A stretch of 64,000 nt of DNA from Ignavibacteriaceae bacterium. Its GTDB lineage: Bacteria; Bacteroidota; Ignavibacteria; Ignavibacteriales; Ignavibacteriaceae. Under the pieces are notes generated by a model that was given only the letters and a program-made list of their open reading frames with translations, was not told where the DNA came from and made no database searches. Location: assembly GCA_023229425.1 (NCBI GenBank), contig JALNZG010000003.1, positions 310,001 through 374,000 of the forward strand. The letters run 5' to 3'. This document shows, one piece after another, positions 27,075 to 35,362 of this stretch. Both the position numbers and the translations under genes were made by a program. Position 1 is the first letter of the stretch; each line of letters opens with the position of its first letter.

Positions 27075-27100
27075 AAGGCTGCCTTTTTAAGACAGCCTTT
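27075..27100 (-). terminator. Terminator of the FN3-repeat T9SS gene
   Basis: Stem AAAGGCTG / CAGCCTTT with short loop; on the minus strand it is followed by a T-rich run. It lies 12 bases after the stop codon of the FN3 gene. Confidence 0.8.
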
Positions 27101-27111
27101 AAGTTATTAAC

Positions 27112-30100
27112 TTATTTTGTCAGCATCATCTTTCGAACAAGATTAACATTTGCTCCGCTAAGTCTGTAGAAATAAACTCCGGAAGAAAGATTACTTCCGT
27201 TAAAATGTGCCTTATAAACACCGGGAGTTAACATTTCGCTAACAAGTGAAGAAACTTTTTCTCCGAGAAGATTATAAACGTCCAGTGTATAAAATCCATC
27301 AACCGGAATACTGAATTCCAGAACCGTTGTAGGATTAAACGGATTCGGGAAATTCTGTTTCAACTGGAAAGCTGTTGGGAGTTCCGGTTGATCTGTAATT
27401 CCAGTAGTTGAAGTCGGAATAAATTTCTCAATCCTTGAATATGAGGAGACTTCGTCTTTAGTATTTACCGAACGGACACGCCAGAAATATGTCTTGCCGC
27501 TTTCAAGATTGTTTATCATTTGTGAAGTTGAATTCATTTTCAACTCAGTTGCGTTCTGCATCTCAGCATTATTTGCATATTGGACTTCGTAGCCCGCAAC
27601 TTCGCTTTTTGCCGGTAAGAACCAGGAAAGCATCGCAGAAGAACTCTGAATCGAAATACCTTCTGCAGGACTAACTGCAACCGGAATAACAAATGCGTTA
27701 CTTCCGCCAAAGGTTCCAAAACTTTCAGTTGCTGAAAATGATGAGTAAACAATTCCATCGAATGAACGAACTCTCCAATAATAAATTGCAGCTTCGGTTA
27801 GTTCAATCAAATTAATTTGGTTGGATGCTAATCCGCTAACTGTTGTAGCGCCACTCATATTACTGCTTAATCCATATTGTAATTCATAGGTGATGCCGGC
27901 AGATGGTGAATTCAAGTACCATGATAACAATGGAGAATTTGTATAAACAGTTGCGCCGCCAATCGGCCATGATAATATTGGAACTGTGGCATTCACAGGT
28001 GCGCTTATTGTCTGAAAGCTTTCTGTTGCCGACCAATCCGAATTAGTACTTCCATTTGATGAACGGACATGCCAGAAATAAGTTGTTCCCGGAGTAAGAT
28101 TAGTCACTGTTGAGTTCGTGGAAGTAATGCTTGCAATTGTCGGAGTTCCGTTAAGTAAACCCGCACGCAATTCTACATCATATGTTAAACCTGTTCTATA
28201 AAGATCAAGATACCAGTTTAGTTGAGCCGAAGTCGAATAGACTGTTGCGCCACCCACAGGCCATGATGGTGTTGGGGCAATTGGGTTATTTGCAACTGAT
28301 GGGACAACCGAGAATATTTCAGTTGTTGACCAATCTGAGGTTGAACTCCCATCGGTTGAACGAACACGCCATTTGTAATCGCTTCCTGGAATTAAATTAC
28401 TCAGCGTTGTTGCAAGAGAAGCAATGCCGGTAATATTTGGAATTCCTGTAAAACTAGTTGCCAATCCTTCTACAAATTCTACTTCAAAAACTAAACCGAC
28501 TGAGGATGAATTTAGATACCAATATAAAGATGGAGATGTTGTGTAAACAATCGCGCTGCCAACGGGCCATGAAGCGATGGGAATAACTGGTGCATTTACC
28601 ACAACAGTAAAAAAAGATACCGCATCAGACCAATCGGAATAAAGTGTTCCCGATTTCGATCTGACATGCCATGAATATTGTTTACCGGATTGTAAATCTG
28701 CTGCCACTAAATTATGAGAAGTGAGATTACTTGAAGTTGCAATGTTTGTCAAAGCTGCCGGAGTTCCCTCTCTAAGTTCAACTTCGTAAGTTAAATTTGT
28801 ACTTCCATCATTTAGGTACCAATACAAAGTCGGAGAAAGCGAATAAACGGTTATGTCGTCAATCGGTGTTGAAGGAACAGGAACGAGAGCTTTGCCGAAA
28901 GTAATGAAGCTTTCTTTATCTGAATAAGATACAACTGCACCGGTAGCTGCTTTTAATCTTACCTTCCAGTAATACGTTATGCCAGGTTGCAATCCGGAAA
29001 GATTATAAGGTGCTGAACTTAAATTCTCTAAAACAGTTGGAGCCGTCATGTTTATATCAGTTGAATAAAGAAGATCATACTGCCAGCCGAGTCCGCCGGA
29101 GGGGACATACCAATAAAATGAAACCGGGGAAGCATACAAACTCGCTCCGCCAATCGGCCATGAAAGCAGAACTTGAGAATTGGAGATACTTGTAAATTTA
29201 CTTGTAGAAGAAAATCCGCTTGTGAGGAAATCTTTTTCGGCACTAACCCGCCAGAAATATTCGGTAGAGTTTGAAAGTCCTGATAAACTAAATGATGCGC
29301 TTGTTAAACCTGATTGATTAATAATCATATTATTAAACGTTAAATCTGTGGCAACTTGCAATGTATATGTTGCGCCAACAATTGACGACCAGTTTAGCAT
29401 GGGTTCAATCGAAATTTCTTCAGTGAGATCAGCAGGAGAAGTTAATGATGGAACCGCAGGAGGGAAAATCGGTTCAACAATGATATCTCTAAAATAATTA
29501 TTGTTGTTAAATGAGAATGTTGGGAACAGCCCTTGCGTGTTTGGATTACCTGAAAACACTCCATTGTTACCGTCGGCTACCGTGCTGAGAATTCCATTTG
29601 TAACTGATGCAGCTAATGATTGCGCTGCCCCGGCACCATATGCAGTGTTCGAATTAACTGAAACCACATAAGTATTCCCTGTAGTTAAATAAACATCTGA
29701 GCTTAGTGGTGCATATTGCCATCCCGACGAAGTTTCATTTGTAAACATTGCGGTTACCAGTAAAGTACCGGTTTCATTCCAAAGATTTCCGATGTGTGTA
29801 CCGGATTCTCCTACTACCTTGTAGTAACTAAACATTTTAACTTTAGCTGTTTGGGAAGTAGTGAACTTTACGCCCATTTCGTACGGACCGTCGTTAAATT
29901 CACCTGCAGGAGTTTGGGTTGTAAAGATACTATTAAGTGAAGTGGCAACAACATCAACAAAGTAATTGGAGTTTTGATATGCCTGTGTTGGAAATTGTCC
30001 CGGTGTTTCATTAAATACACCACCGCTTGCAGCGGCAGTTAGAAATTCGTTTGTTATTGAATTATCTAATTGATGTTGTTCTATTGCATAAACCGATGTT

Positions 30101-30465
30101 AAGCTAACAGAGGCAATGTATTCGGTGTTCGCTGAAATTGTAATTGGCTGAGAAAACGTTGCGTATTGCCAACCGGAAGCTGTTTCATTTGAAACGTTAG
30201 CCGTGGCTAGAGCCGTTCCTGTATTTGTCCAAAGCGTTGCAGTATGAACCGAACCTTCTCCCGGCATTTTATAAAACCGGATAGCACTTATTTGCGCCAT
30301 TTGTGTTGAGTTGAATTTCAAGCCTAACTCGTAGTCACCATCGTTGCCGGAATTAATCGGCACTTGAGTAGTGAATATGGATGTTTGCGAATATATTAGT
30401 GGGGACAAGAATAGTAAAAAGATCAATCCTAAAATATTCATGATTCTAAGTTGCTTTTCTCTCAT
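27112..30465 (-). CDS. Secreted multidomain protein: two DUF4082 domains, FN3 array, T9SS sorting domain
   Basis: An 1117-residue surface or secreted protein. The start is set at ATG 30465 because a perfect AAAGGAG lies six bases upstream and a signal peptide (MREKQLRIMNILGLIFLLFL, cut near residue 27) follows; the frame itself is open further upstream. Two DUF4082-like domains (about 28-175 and 175-335, each with GYE/GPYE-L/MGVKF and ASGWQYA motifs) precede about seven FN3-like modules. Four of these share a SWPxGGATVYTxSPxLxWYL opening. The last 80 residues form a type A T9SS sorting domain (QNFPNPFNPTTVLEFSIP). The DUF4082 domains suggest carbohydrate or surface binding. It is monocistronic with a clear terminator. 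Confidence 0.9.
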   Translation of the reverse strand: MREKQLRIMNILGLIFLLFLSPLIYSQTSIFTTQVPINSGNDGDYELGLKFNSTQMAQISAIRFYKMPGEGSVHTATLWTNTGTALATANVSNETASGWQYATFSQPITISANTEYIASVSLTSVYAIEQHQLDNSITNEFLTAAASGGVFNETPGQFPTQAYQNSNYFVDVVATSLNSIFTTQTPAGEFNDGPYEMGVKFTTSQTAKVKMFSYYKVVGESGTHIGNLWNETGTLLVTAMFTNETSSGWQYAPLSSDVYLTTGNTYVVSVNSNTAYGAGAAQSLAASVTNGILSTVADGNNGVFSGNPNTQGLFPTFSFNNNNYFRDIIVEPIFPPAVPSLTSPADLTEEISIEPMLNWSSIVGATYTLQVATDLTFNNMIINQSGLTSASFSLSGLSNSTEYFWRVSAEKDFLTSGFSSTSKFTSISNSQVLLSWPIGGASLYASPVSFYWYVPSGGLGWQYDLLYSTDINMTAPTVLENLSSAPYNLSGLQPGITYYWKVRLKAATGAVVSYSDKESFITFGKALVPVPSTPIDDITVYSLSPTLYWYLNDGSTNLTYEVELREGTPAALTNIATSSNLTSHNLVAADLQSGKQYSWHVRSKSGTLYSDWSDAVSFFTVVVNAPVIPIASWPVGSAIVYTTSPSLYWYLNSSSVGLVFEVEFVEGLATSFTGIPNITGIASLATTLSNLIPGSDYKWRVRSTDGSSTSDWSTTEIFSVVPSVANNPIAPTPSWPVGGATVYSTSAQLNWYLDLYRTGLTYDVELRAGLLNGTPTIASITSTNSTVTNLTPGTTYFWHVRSSNGSTNSDWSATESFQTISAPVNATVPILSWPIGGATVYTNSPLLSWYLNSPSAGITYELQYGLSSNMSGATTVSGLASNQINLIELTEAAIYYWRVRSFDGIVYSSFSATESFGTFGGSNAFVIPVAVSPAEGISIQSSSAMLSWFLPAKSEVAGYEVQYANNAEMQNATELKMNSTSQMINNLESGKTYFWRVRSVNTKDEVSSYSRIEKFIPTSTTGITDQPELPTAFQLKQNFPNPFNPTTVLEFSIPVDGFYTLDVYNLLGEKVSSLVSEMLTPGVYKAHFNGSNLSSGVYFYRLSGANVNLVRKMMLTK

Positions 30466-30907
30466 TTGAACTCCTTTAACATTATTAATTACGAAATCTA
30501 CATTCTTAAATAAATAACTTTTAATCCTCATTTAACAATTCGAACTGATCATCAGATTTTGATTAACGTATATTCTCAATGACCATTTTGGTAAAGACAT
30601 AGCTTAGTCTTTCACCGGACACGTCGGTTTGATGATTAAAATATTTAAACCTCTGACAATACTAGTCCGTTACTGACAAAAGTGCAGAATAGAATTCAGA
30701 GTATGAATGTAGCTCAATCACTGTGCCAGCTTAAAAGCATGCTTTTGAGCTGAAGAAATAAGAAATGAGAAGGTTGTTTATCTCGATTTGAGATTAAGAA
30801 TAAAAATGAGGCATTGTTTGGATCGTGGAGAAAATTTTTTTATTTCAAAAATCGTAAATCTTGACAAAAACAATATTTTAACGATGGGCATCGTCTTTGA
30901 ATAAAAC
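30466..30907. other. Gene-free leader and spacer region
   Basis: No gene is supported. The part near 30466-30560 must hold the promoter of the FN3 gene; on the minus strand TTG-N19-TATTTATT is a weak candidate. AAAAGCATGCTTTT (30733-30746) is a perfect 14-base palindrome. Nothing else is recognisable. Confidence 0.5.
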
Positions 30908-30938
30908 AAAAAAGCCGAACTTTCAGTCGGCTTTATTT
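30908..30938 (-). terminator. Terminator left behind by a decayed tRNA-Met copy
   Basis: AAAAAAGCCGAAC / GTCGGCTTTA hairpin in the same position relative to the broken tRNA copy as the terminator of the intact tRNA-fMet, with most bases shared. It shows that the tRNA and its terminator were duplicated together. Confidence 0.65.
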
Positions 30939-30942
30939 AGAG

Positions 30943-31010
30943 TAGCGGGGGCAGTTCGCCGCTCCGCCGCGGCGGAGAATTGAACCTACAGTCTTCGGGT
31001 TATGAGCCCG
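30943..31010 (-). pseudogene. Broken initiator tRNA-Met copy (3' part) with palindromic insert
   Basis: The sequence matches the intact tRNA at 31304-31376 from the anticodon stem-loop (CGGGCTCATAACCCG) through the T-stem to the 3' end. The acceptor 5' strand and D arm are gone. Within the T-loop, three bases are replaced by a 25-base insert (30955-30979) containing the perfect 16-base palindrome CTCCGCCGCGGCGGAG (30962-30977). It cannot fold as a tRNA. Confidence 0.85.
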
Positions 31011-31143
31011 TAAAAAATTTGTTCAAATAATCTCTCCCAACTCCGCTCTTTAACCACTTCTCTCTTTTCAGAGCTTCTAATTCTTTTCACATCCTCAATA
31101 ATATTCTTTTACCAATTTGAATTTCGTTCTGGAATAAAATCTC

Positions 31144-31266
31144 TTTTTTGATCTCAGAATAAGGATTAACGAATTTCGATTTTTGATGTTTTGAAAAACT
31201 TCTTACTTCTAAAATCGTTAATCCCCGTCTGAGCCGGGCAGGTTTGTTCTTAAATCGTTGTTTAAA
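31144..31266. repeat. Dispersed intergenic repeat, copy B
   Basis: It matches copy A (26941-27060): TTTTTTGATCTCAG, GGATTAACGA, TTTTTGATGTTTTGAAAA, CTTCTTACTTCTAAAAT, GTTAATCCCCGTCTG, GCCGGGCA and TTGTTCTTAAAT occur in the same order. It lacks the first GC palindrome of copy A but keeps the inverted arms GGATTAACGA / TCGTTAATCC. It lies immediately downstream of the tRNA-fMet terminator. Confidence 0.8.
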
Positions 31267-31267
31267 A

Positions 31268-31298
31268 CAAAAAAGCCGAATTCTCATTCGGCTTTTTT
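31268..31298 (-). terminator. Terminator of the tRNA-fMet unit
   Basis: On the minus strand, AAAAAAAGCCGAATGAGAAT then TCGGCTTTTTT forms a strong hairpin with a T-run, five bases after the tRNA 3' end. Confidence 0.85.
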
Positions 31299-31303
31299 TA
31301 GAG

Positions 31304-31376
31304 TAGCGGGGGCAGGACTTGAACCTACAGCCTTCGGGTTATGAGCCCGACGAGCTACCAATTGCTCCACCCCGCG
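31304..31376 (-). tRNA. Initiator tRNA-fMet (anticodon CAT)
   Basis: A full cloverleaf of 73 bases. The acceptor strand is CGCGGGG, the D arm GAGC/GCTC and the anticodon stem-loop TCGGG-CTCATAA-CCCGA. The three consecutive G-C pairs of that stem are the initiator hallmark. The T arm is GTAGG-TTCAAGT-CCTGC, the 3' strand CCCCGCT and the discriminator A; CCA is not encoded. Position 1 is C and position 72 is U, so the pair is unformed as expected for an initiator, although C1-A72 is the usual form. Two broken copies flank it. Confidence 0.95.
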
Positions 31377-31404
31377 GTGAATTTCATTATGTTAAACTTT
31401 TTTT

Positions 31405-31472
31405 TTGAACCTACAGCCTTCGGGTTATGAGCCCGACAAGCTACTCCCGCTTGGGCGGGACTCCACCCCGCG
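31405..31472 (-). pseudogene. Broken initiator tRNA-Met copy (5' part) with palindromic insert
   Basis: The sequence matches the intact tRNA from its 5' end (CGCGGGGTGGAG) through the anticodon arm to GGTTCAA in the T-loop, where it stops; the 3' acceptor strand is absent. Six bases of the D-loop are replaced by the 16-base palindrome TCCCGCTTGGGCGGGA (31445-31460). It is the promoter-proximal copy, so it is probably transcribed ahead of the intact tRNA. Confidence 0.85.
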
Positions 31473-31503
31473 GTGTAATATTGTTTTTTCAAAATTTGTG
31501 ATG

Positions 31504-31534
31504 CAAATATACAATTAAATCGGCGGGGAAACAA
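31504..31534 (-). promoter_or_regulatory. Consensus promoter of the tRNA-fMet region
   Basis: Read on the minus strand: TTG (31534-31532), 20 bases, TATATTTG (31511-31504), an exact match to TTG-N19/20-TAnnTTTG. It lies 32 bases before the first tRNA-like copy. Confidence 0.7.
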
Positions 31535-31544
31535 ACCATTTTGC

Positions 31545-32225
31545 TTAAAGTGAGAGCTTTTTCAATTCCTTTTTTAAACTTTTGTAAAGCGGAAGGATTT
31601 GGGCAACCTCATTCCAGAATTTTCTTGAATGATTTAATTGCCGCAAATGACACAACTCATGAACTATCACATAATCGATCACTTCTTTGCGAAATTTCAA
31701 GAGATTATAGTTCAAAGAGATATTTCCGCGTCGTGAGCAGCTTCCCCAGCGGGTTTTTTGTCCCCGGACGGAAAACCTCTTAACCGAGAAACCAAATTTT
31801 GCTGAGAGTTCACTTCCCCGCTGTATTAAATATTTTTTTGCCACATGTCGTAAATATTTCTCATATAGCTCTTCAGCAGAGTAGCTGTTTTTTTGAGGTA
31901 CATTAAAAATCAGAACATCATTTTGAAAACTCACCCGGTACTTTTCCAAAAATAAATCTTGCTGAAGCCGGAGTGATATTTCTTTTCCGAAGAGATAATG
32001 TTTCTTTGCAGCGTGAAAAAGATGAGCGTGACTACTGACCCAATCGAGTTTCCCGGTTAAGAATCTTTCCCCTTCGGCAAAAGAGATGCGATGCGGGATA
32101 ATCAATTCAAGCTGTTGTTTACTTATCCGCAACTGTAAGTATTTCGCTTTTCTGCTGAACCGGTAACGGTAAGTCAGTTCTTTTGAATTTACTTCAATGG
32201 TTTTTGAAAAAAACTCATCTGCCAT
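31545..32225 (-). CDS. YgjP/SprT-like zinc metallopeptidase (M48-type, DUF45)
   Basis: A 226-residue cytoplasmic protein of the YgjP (DUF45) family. The metal-binding signature HELCHLRQLNHSRKFW, preceded by GSCSRRGNISLNYNLLKF, is complete. The first 70 residues carry the family's beta-rich N-terminal part (KELTYRYRFSRKAKYLQLRI). Such proteins are assumed to be zinc-dependent proteases, but substrates are unknown. The start is two bases after the cysS stop, so it is coupled to the cysteinyl-tRNA synthetase gene. The length is normal. Confidence 0.9.
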   Translation of the reverse strand: MADEFFSKTIEVNSKELTYRYRFSRKAKYLQLRISKQQLELIIPHRISFAEGERFLTGKLDWVSSHAHLFHAAKKHYLFGKEISLRLQQDLFLEKYRVSFQNDVLIFNVPQKNSYSAEELYEKYLRHVAKKYLIQRGSELSAKFGFSVKRFSVRGQKTRWGSCSRRGNISLNYNLLKFRKEVIDYVIVHELCHLRQLNHSRKFWNEVAQILPLYKSLKKELKKLSL

Positions 32226-32227
32226 TG

Positions 32228-33634
32228 TTATGATTTTTTGTAAACTGTTTTTTCTTTTGAATCGAGCAATTGAATGCCGAGAGATTTCAAATCATCTCTA
32301 ATTTTATCCGCAAGTGCAAAGTTCTTTTCCGCTTTGGCAGTAATGCGAAGTTGAATAAGTATCTCCATCAATTCGTTTTCAAGAGAAGCGGATTCTTCTT
32401 TCCTTTCAAAACTTGCAATACCGAAAACATCAACCGCGGTTTTCTGAAGAAATTTCTCAACTTTTTCCAAAAACGGTTTATCTAATTGAGGATATTCCAC
32501 AAAGAGGCGGTTTACTTCTTTTATAAAATCAAAAATAACGGCAAGCGCTTTGGCTGAATTAAAATCATCGTCCATTGCTTCTTCAAAATCGCTGTAATAC
32601 TTTTTGCACGAGAAAGGAATTTTCTTTGTATGGTCAACAGCCGATTTTTGTTTTTCTTTTAAAGTGAAGAGGAAATTCTCAATTTTTTCCAAACCCTTTT
32701 TTGAGGCGTCAAGCAGTTCCACGCTGTAATTAAGCGATCCTGCATAATGTGACTGCGCAAAAAACAAACGGATAACCTCCGCCGGAAAATTTTTAACCAC
32801 TTCCCTTGCAGTAAAGAAATTGCCAAGTGACTTTGACATTTTTTCATTATCAATATTTAAAAATCCGAAATGAATCCAGTAATGAACGAACTGCTTACCG
32901 GTTGAAGCTTCGCTTTGCGCAATTTCGTTTTCGTGATGTGGAAAGATCAGATCGCTTCCACCCCCATGAATATCAAATGTTTCACCAAGATGTTTGCACC
33001 CCATAGCAGAGCATTCAATGTGCCAGCCGGGGCGACCATTTCCCCAAGGACTTTCCCAAAAAGGCTCTCCTTCTTTAGCTTTTTTCCAAAGAGAAAAGTC
33101 GAGCGGATTATTTTTCTCTTCGTTAATTTCAACTCGCGCGCCGCTTTCCAAATCCTCTAAATTTTTTCCGCTTAACTTTCCGTAACCGGTAAATTTTAAA
33201 ACATCATAAAAAACATTTCCGTTTACGTTATAAGCAAATCCTCTTTCCAGCAATGATTTTACCATCGCAATAATTTCGTCTATATGTTCGGTTGCTTTCG
33301 GGTAAATTGTCGCCGGTTTTATGTTCAGTTTTACTAAATCTTCAAGAAATGCATTCGCATAAGTTTTAGCAACAGAAGAATATTCTTTTTTTCTGTCAAT
33401 TGCTTTTTTTATTATCTTGTCGTCGATGTCTGTAATGTTCATTACGAATTTTACAGTGAACCCTTTATATTCAAGATACCGGCGGATTACATCAGCCATA
33501 ATAAATGTGCGTGCGTTACCGATATGAAAATAATCGTAAACGGTAGGACCGCAAATGTACATTTTCACTTCGTTAGGAACGAGCGGGATAAATTCTTCTT
33601 TTTTGTTGGTTAGCGTGTTGTAAAGTTTAAGCAT
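32228..33634 (-). CDS. cysS: Cysteinyl-tRNA synthetase
   Basis: A 468-residue class I aminoacyl-tRNA synthetase charging tRNA-Cys. The catalytic signatures are CGPTVYDYFHIGNARTF, with zinc ligand C28 and HIGN at 37-40, the tRNA/zinc motif GWHIECSAM with nearby HGGGSDLIFPHHENE, and KMSKSLGNFF. The C-terminal helical anticodon domain (RITAKAEKNFALADKIRDDL) is present. The length is standard. It belongs to the minus-strand translation cluster and precedes the YgjP-type gene. Confidence 0.98.
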   Translation of the reverse strand: MLKLYNTLTNKKEEFIPLVPNEVKMYICGPTVYDYFHIGNARTFIMADVIRRYLEYKGFTVKFVMNITDIDDKIIKKAIDRKKEYSSVAKTYANAFLEDLVKLNIKPATIYPKATEHIDEIIAMVKSLLERGFAYNVNGNVFYDVLKFTGYGKLSGKNLEDLESGARVEINEEKNNPLDFSLWKKAKEGEPFWESPWGNGRPGWHIECSAMGCKHLGETFDIHGGGSDLIFPHHENEIAQSEASTGKQFVHYWIHFGFLNIDNEKMSKSLGNFFTAREVVKNFPAEVIRLFFAQSHYAGSLNYSVELLDASKKGLEKIENFLFTLKEKQKSAVDHTKKIPFSCKKYYSDFEEAMDDDFNSAKALAVIFDFIKEVNRLFVEYPQLDKPFLEKVEKFLQKTAVDVFGIASFERKEESASLENELMEILIQLRITAKAEKNFALADKIRDDLKSLGIQLLDSKEKTVYKKS

Positions 33635-33681
33635 AATAGTATTTCTTAAAAAATTGATCTTTTGTTTTGAAAATATAAGAA

Positions 33682-34665
33682 TTAATTCGTTCGCAATTTT
33701 AGCAATAGATTTTGAAAATCTTCCGGTAATTCGGAATCAAAGCTGATAAATTCATTTGTGGCGGGATGGATGAAGCCAAGTTTCTTTGCGTGTAAAGCTT
33801 GTCTCGGCATGATCTCTAAAAGATTTTCCATTCTGCTTCTCAGCTTCGGAAGCTGTGCACCAAAAGTTAATTTCCTTCCGCCGTACGTTTCATCGCCAAA
33901 TATCGGGTGCCCGTTCCCTGAAAGGTGTACGCGAATTTGATGCGTTCTGCCGGTCTTCAAATGAATTTTTAATAAAGAAGTAAATTCAAAATCCTCAATC
34001 ACTTCGTAGAGAGTAACGGCGGTTTTTCCTTCATCTTTACTTATGGTGAATTTTTTTCTATCGCTTTTACTTCGCGTTATATTGTGCGTGATCTCTCCAT
34101 TTTTCTCTTTGAATATTCCCCAGGCAACCGCCCAATATTCTCTTTCGATTGAATGCTTCGCAAATTGTTTGGCAAGTTTGGCGTGGGTAACGTCATCTTT
34201 TGCAACGACCAAAAGTCCGCTGGTGTTTTTATCAATGCGGTGAACAATTCCCGGTCGTCCGGCTTCATTCACATCACTTAAATTTTTTGAATGGTGCAGA
34301 AGCGCATTGACCAAGGTTCCGGTATAATTTGAAAATGCAGGATGAGCCACCATCCCCGCGGCTTTATTAACGATGAGCAGAAAGTCGTCTTCAAAAATAA
34401 TATTTAAAGGAATGGCTTCCGGTTCAGCTTTTTCAGGTCTTGGTGAAATTGGAATGGTTACTTCAATCAGATCGTTTGGAACCACTTTATAGTTCGCTTT
34501 TGTAGGTTTACCGTTGACAAGAACAAGTTGGGCATCAATCAGTTTTTGAATTCTTGTCCGGGTTGCATTCTCGATTACATTAGTTAGAAAAAGATCGATC
34601 CTTTCTTTTTGTTTTCCGGAAGTGACTTCAATTTTGAATTTCTTCTCTGTTATCAGATTCGTCAT
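33682..34665 (-). CDS. rluD: RluD-type 23S rRNA pseudouridine synthase
   Basis: A 327-residue RluA-family pseudouridine synthase. The N-terminal S4 RNA-binding domain (about 20-75, RIDLFLTNVIENATRTRIQK) is followed by the catalytic motif GRPGIVHRIDKNTSGLLVV with D145 as the nucleophilic aspartate, and by LKTGRTHQIRVHL. E. coli RluD modifies helix 69 of 23S rRNA, important for ribosome assembly. It overlaps the 3' end of lspA by 38 bases, and the lspA-rluD pair corresponds to lspA-ylyB of Bacillus. The precise target base is inferred from family and context. Confidence 0.92.
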   Translation of the reverse strand: MTNLITEKKFKIEVTSGKQKERIDLFLTNVIENATRTRIQKLIDAQLVLVNGKPTKANYKVVPNDLIEVTIPISPRPEKAEPEAIPLNIIFEDDFLLIVNKAAGMVAHPAFSNYTGTLVNALLHHSKNLSDVNEAGRPGIVHRIDKNTSGLLVVAKDDVTHAKLAKQFAKHSIEREYWAVAWGIFKEKNGEITHNITRSKSDRKKFTISKDEGKTAVTLYEVIEDFEFTSLLKIHLKTGRTHQIRVHLSGNGHPIFGDETYGGRKLTFGAQLPKLRSRMENLLEIMPRQALHAKKLGFIHPATNEFISFDSELPEDFQNLLLKLRTN

Positions 34666-35323
34666 GGTTTATTTTTTCGTTTTCGAGAGCATTCTCAGTG
34701 GAAATAGAGCATTCTTCTCCTTGAAGAGGCTGTCCGGACATTTCAATATTCAGATCGGTTGTAATAGCAATTTCTTTATGTTCCTGCTGATGTTGTTTAT
34801 AGAAAAGAAGAAGGATGAGCACACCAATAGAGACGCACATATCGGCAACATTAAAAATTGGCCAGCGTTCGTAAGTTCTTCCGAAGATTTGAAAATCAAA
34901 AAAATCAAAATCAAAAAAATCAACAACTTTTCCATAAAAAATTGATGCATAGCCATAAATCGTTCCGTAAAAAACCCGATCAATAAGGTTGCCCAAAGCT
35001 CCTGCGAGGATCATTGATAAAGCAATTCGCAGACTGAAACTTTGTTTTCGCACAGAGTAGAGATAGAAAAATAATCCGATACTTGCAAGAATTGAAAAAA
35101 GTGAAAGCCAGAGTTTTGCATGATCCGTAACATCAACTCCGAATGCCATTCCGGGATTTTCAACAAATGTTAGCTGGAAAAAATCTCCCATAACATTAAT
35201 GCTTTGTCCGTAATACATCCCTTCATGACGAAAATTTATAAACGGAATAGCGAAACCTTTAACCCATAATTTTGTTATCTGATCAACGAGGACCATAACA
35301 AACGTCACATAAAGAACTTTCAC
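34628..35323 (-). CDS. lspA: Lipoprotein signal peptidase (signal peptidase II)
   Basis: A 231-residue aspartic protease with four membrane helices that removes signal peptides of prolipoproteins. The catalytic aspartates are D115 in GALGNLIDRV and D161 in FNVADMCV. A soluble insert FDFDFFDFQIFGRTYERW lies before the last helix. The C-terminus has an acidic, glutamine-rich extension of about 50 residues beyond the usual length, overlapping rluD. The start is GTG with an AAAGG eight bases upstream. Lipobox-bearing proteins in this window (LptE-like, L,D-transpeptidase, M2 peptidase) are its likely substrates. Confidence 0.96.
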   Translation of the reverse strand: MKVLYVTFVMVLVDQITKLWVKGFAIPFINFRHEGMYYGQSINVMGDFFQLTFVENPGMAFGVDVTDHAKLWLSLFSILASIGLFFYLYSVRKQSFSLRIALSMILAGALGNLIDRVFYGTIYGYASIFYGKVVDFFDFDFFDFQIFGRTYERWPIFNVADMCVSIGVLILLLFYKQHQQEHKEIAITTDLNIEMSGQPLQGEECSISTENALENEKINHDESDNREEIQN

Positions 35324-35362
35324 TCGCTTAACCTTTGCTCACTAAAAATTAGAAATATACTG

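Noticed and set aside
30466..30531. N-terminal extension of the FN3-repeat protein
   Set aside because: The internal ATG at 30465 has a perfect AAAGGAG and starts directly with a signal peptide; the upstream codons would bury it.
31087..31287. 66-codon minus-strand frame downstream of tRNA-fMet
   Set aside because: It is made of repeat copy B and the tRNA terminator; not a plausible gene.
31405..31472. Second functional tRNA-Met
   Set aside because: The D-loop is replaced by a palindrome and the 3' acceptor strand and T-stem are missing.
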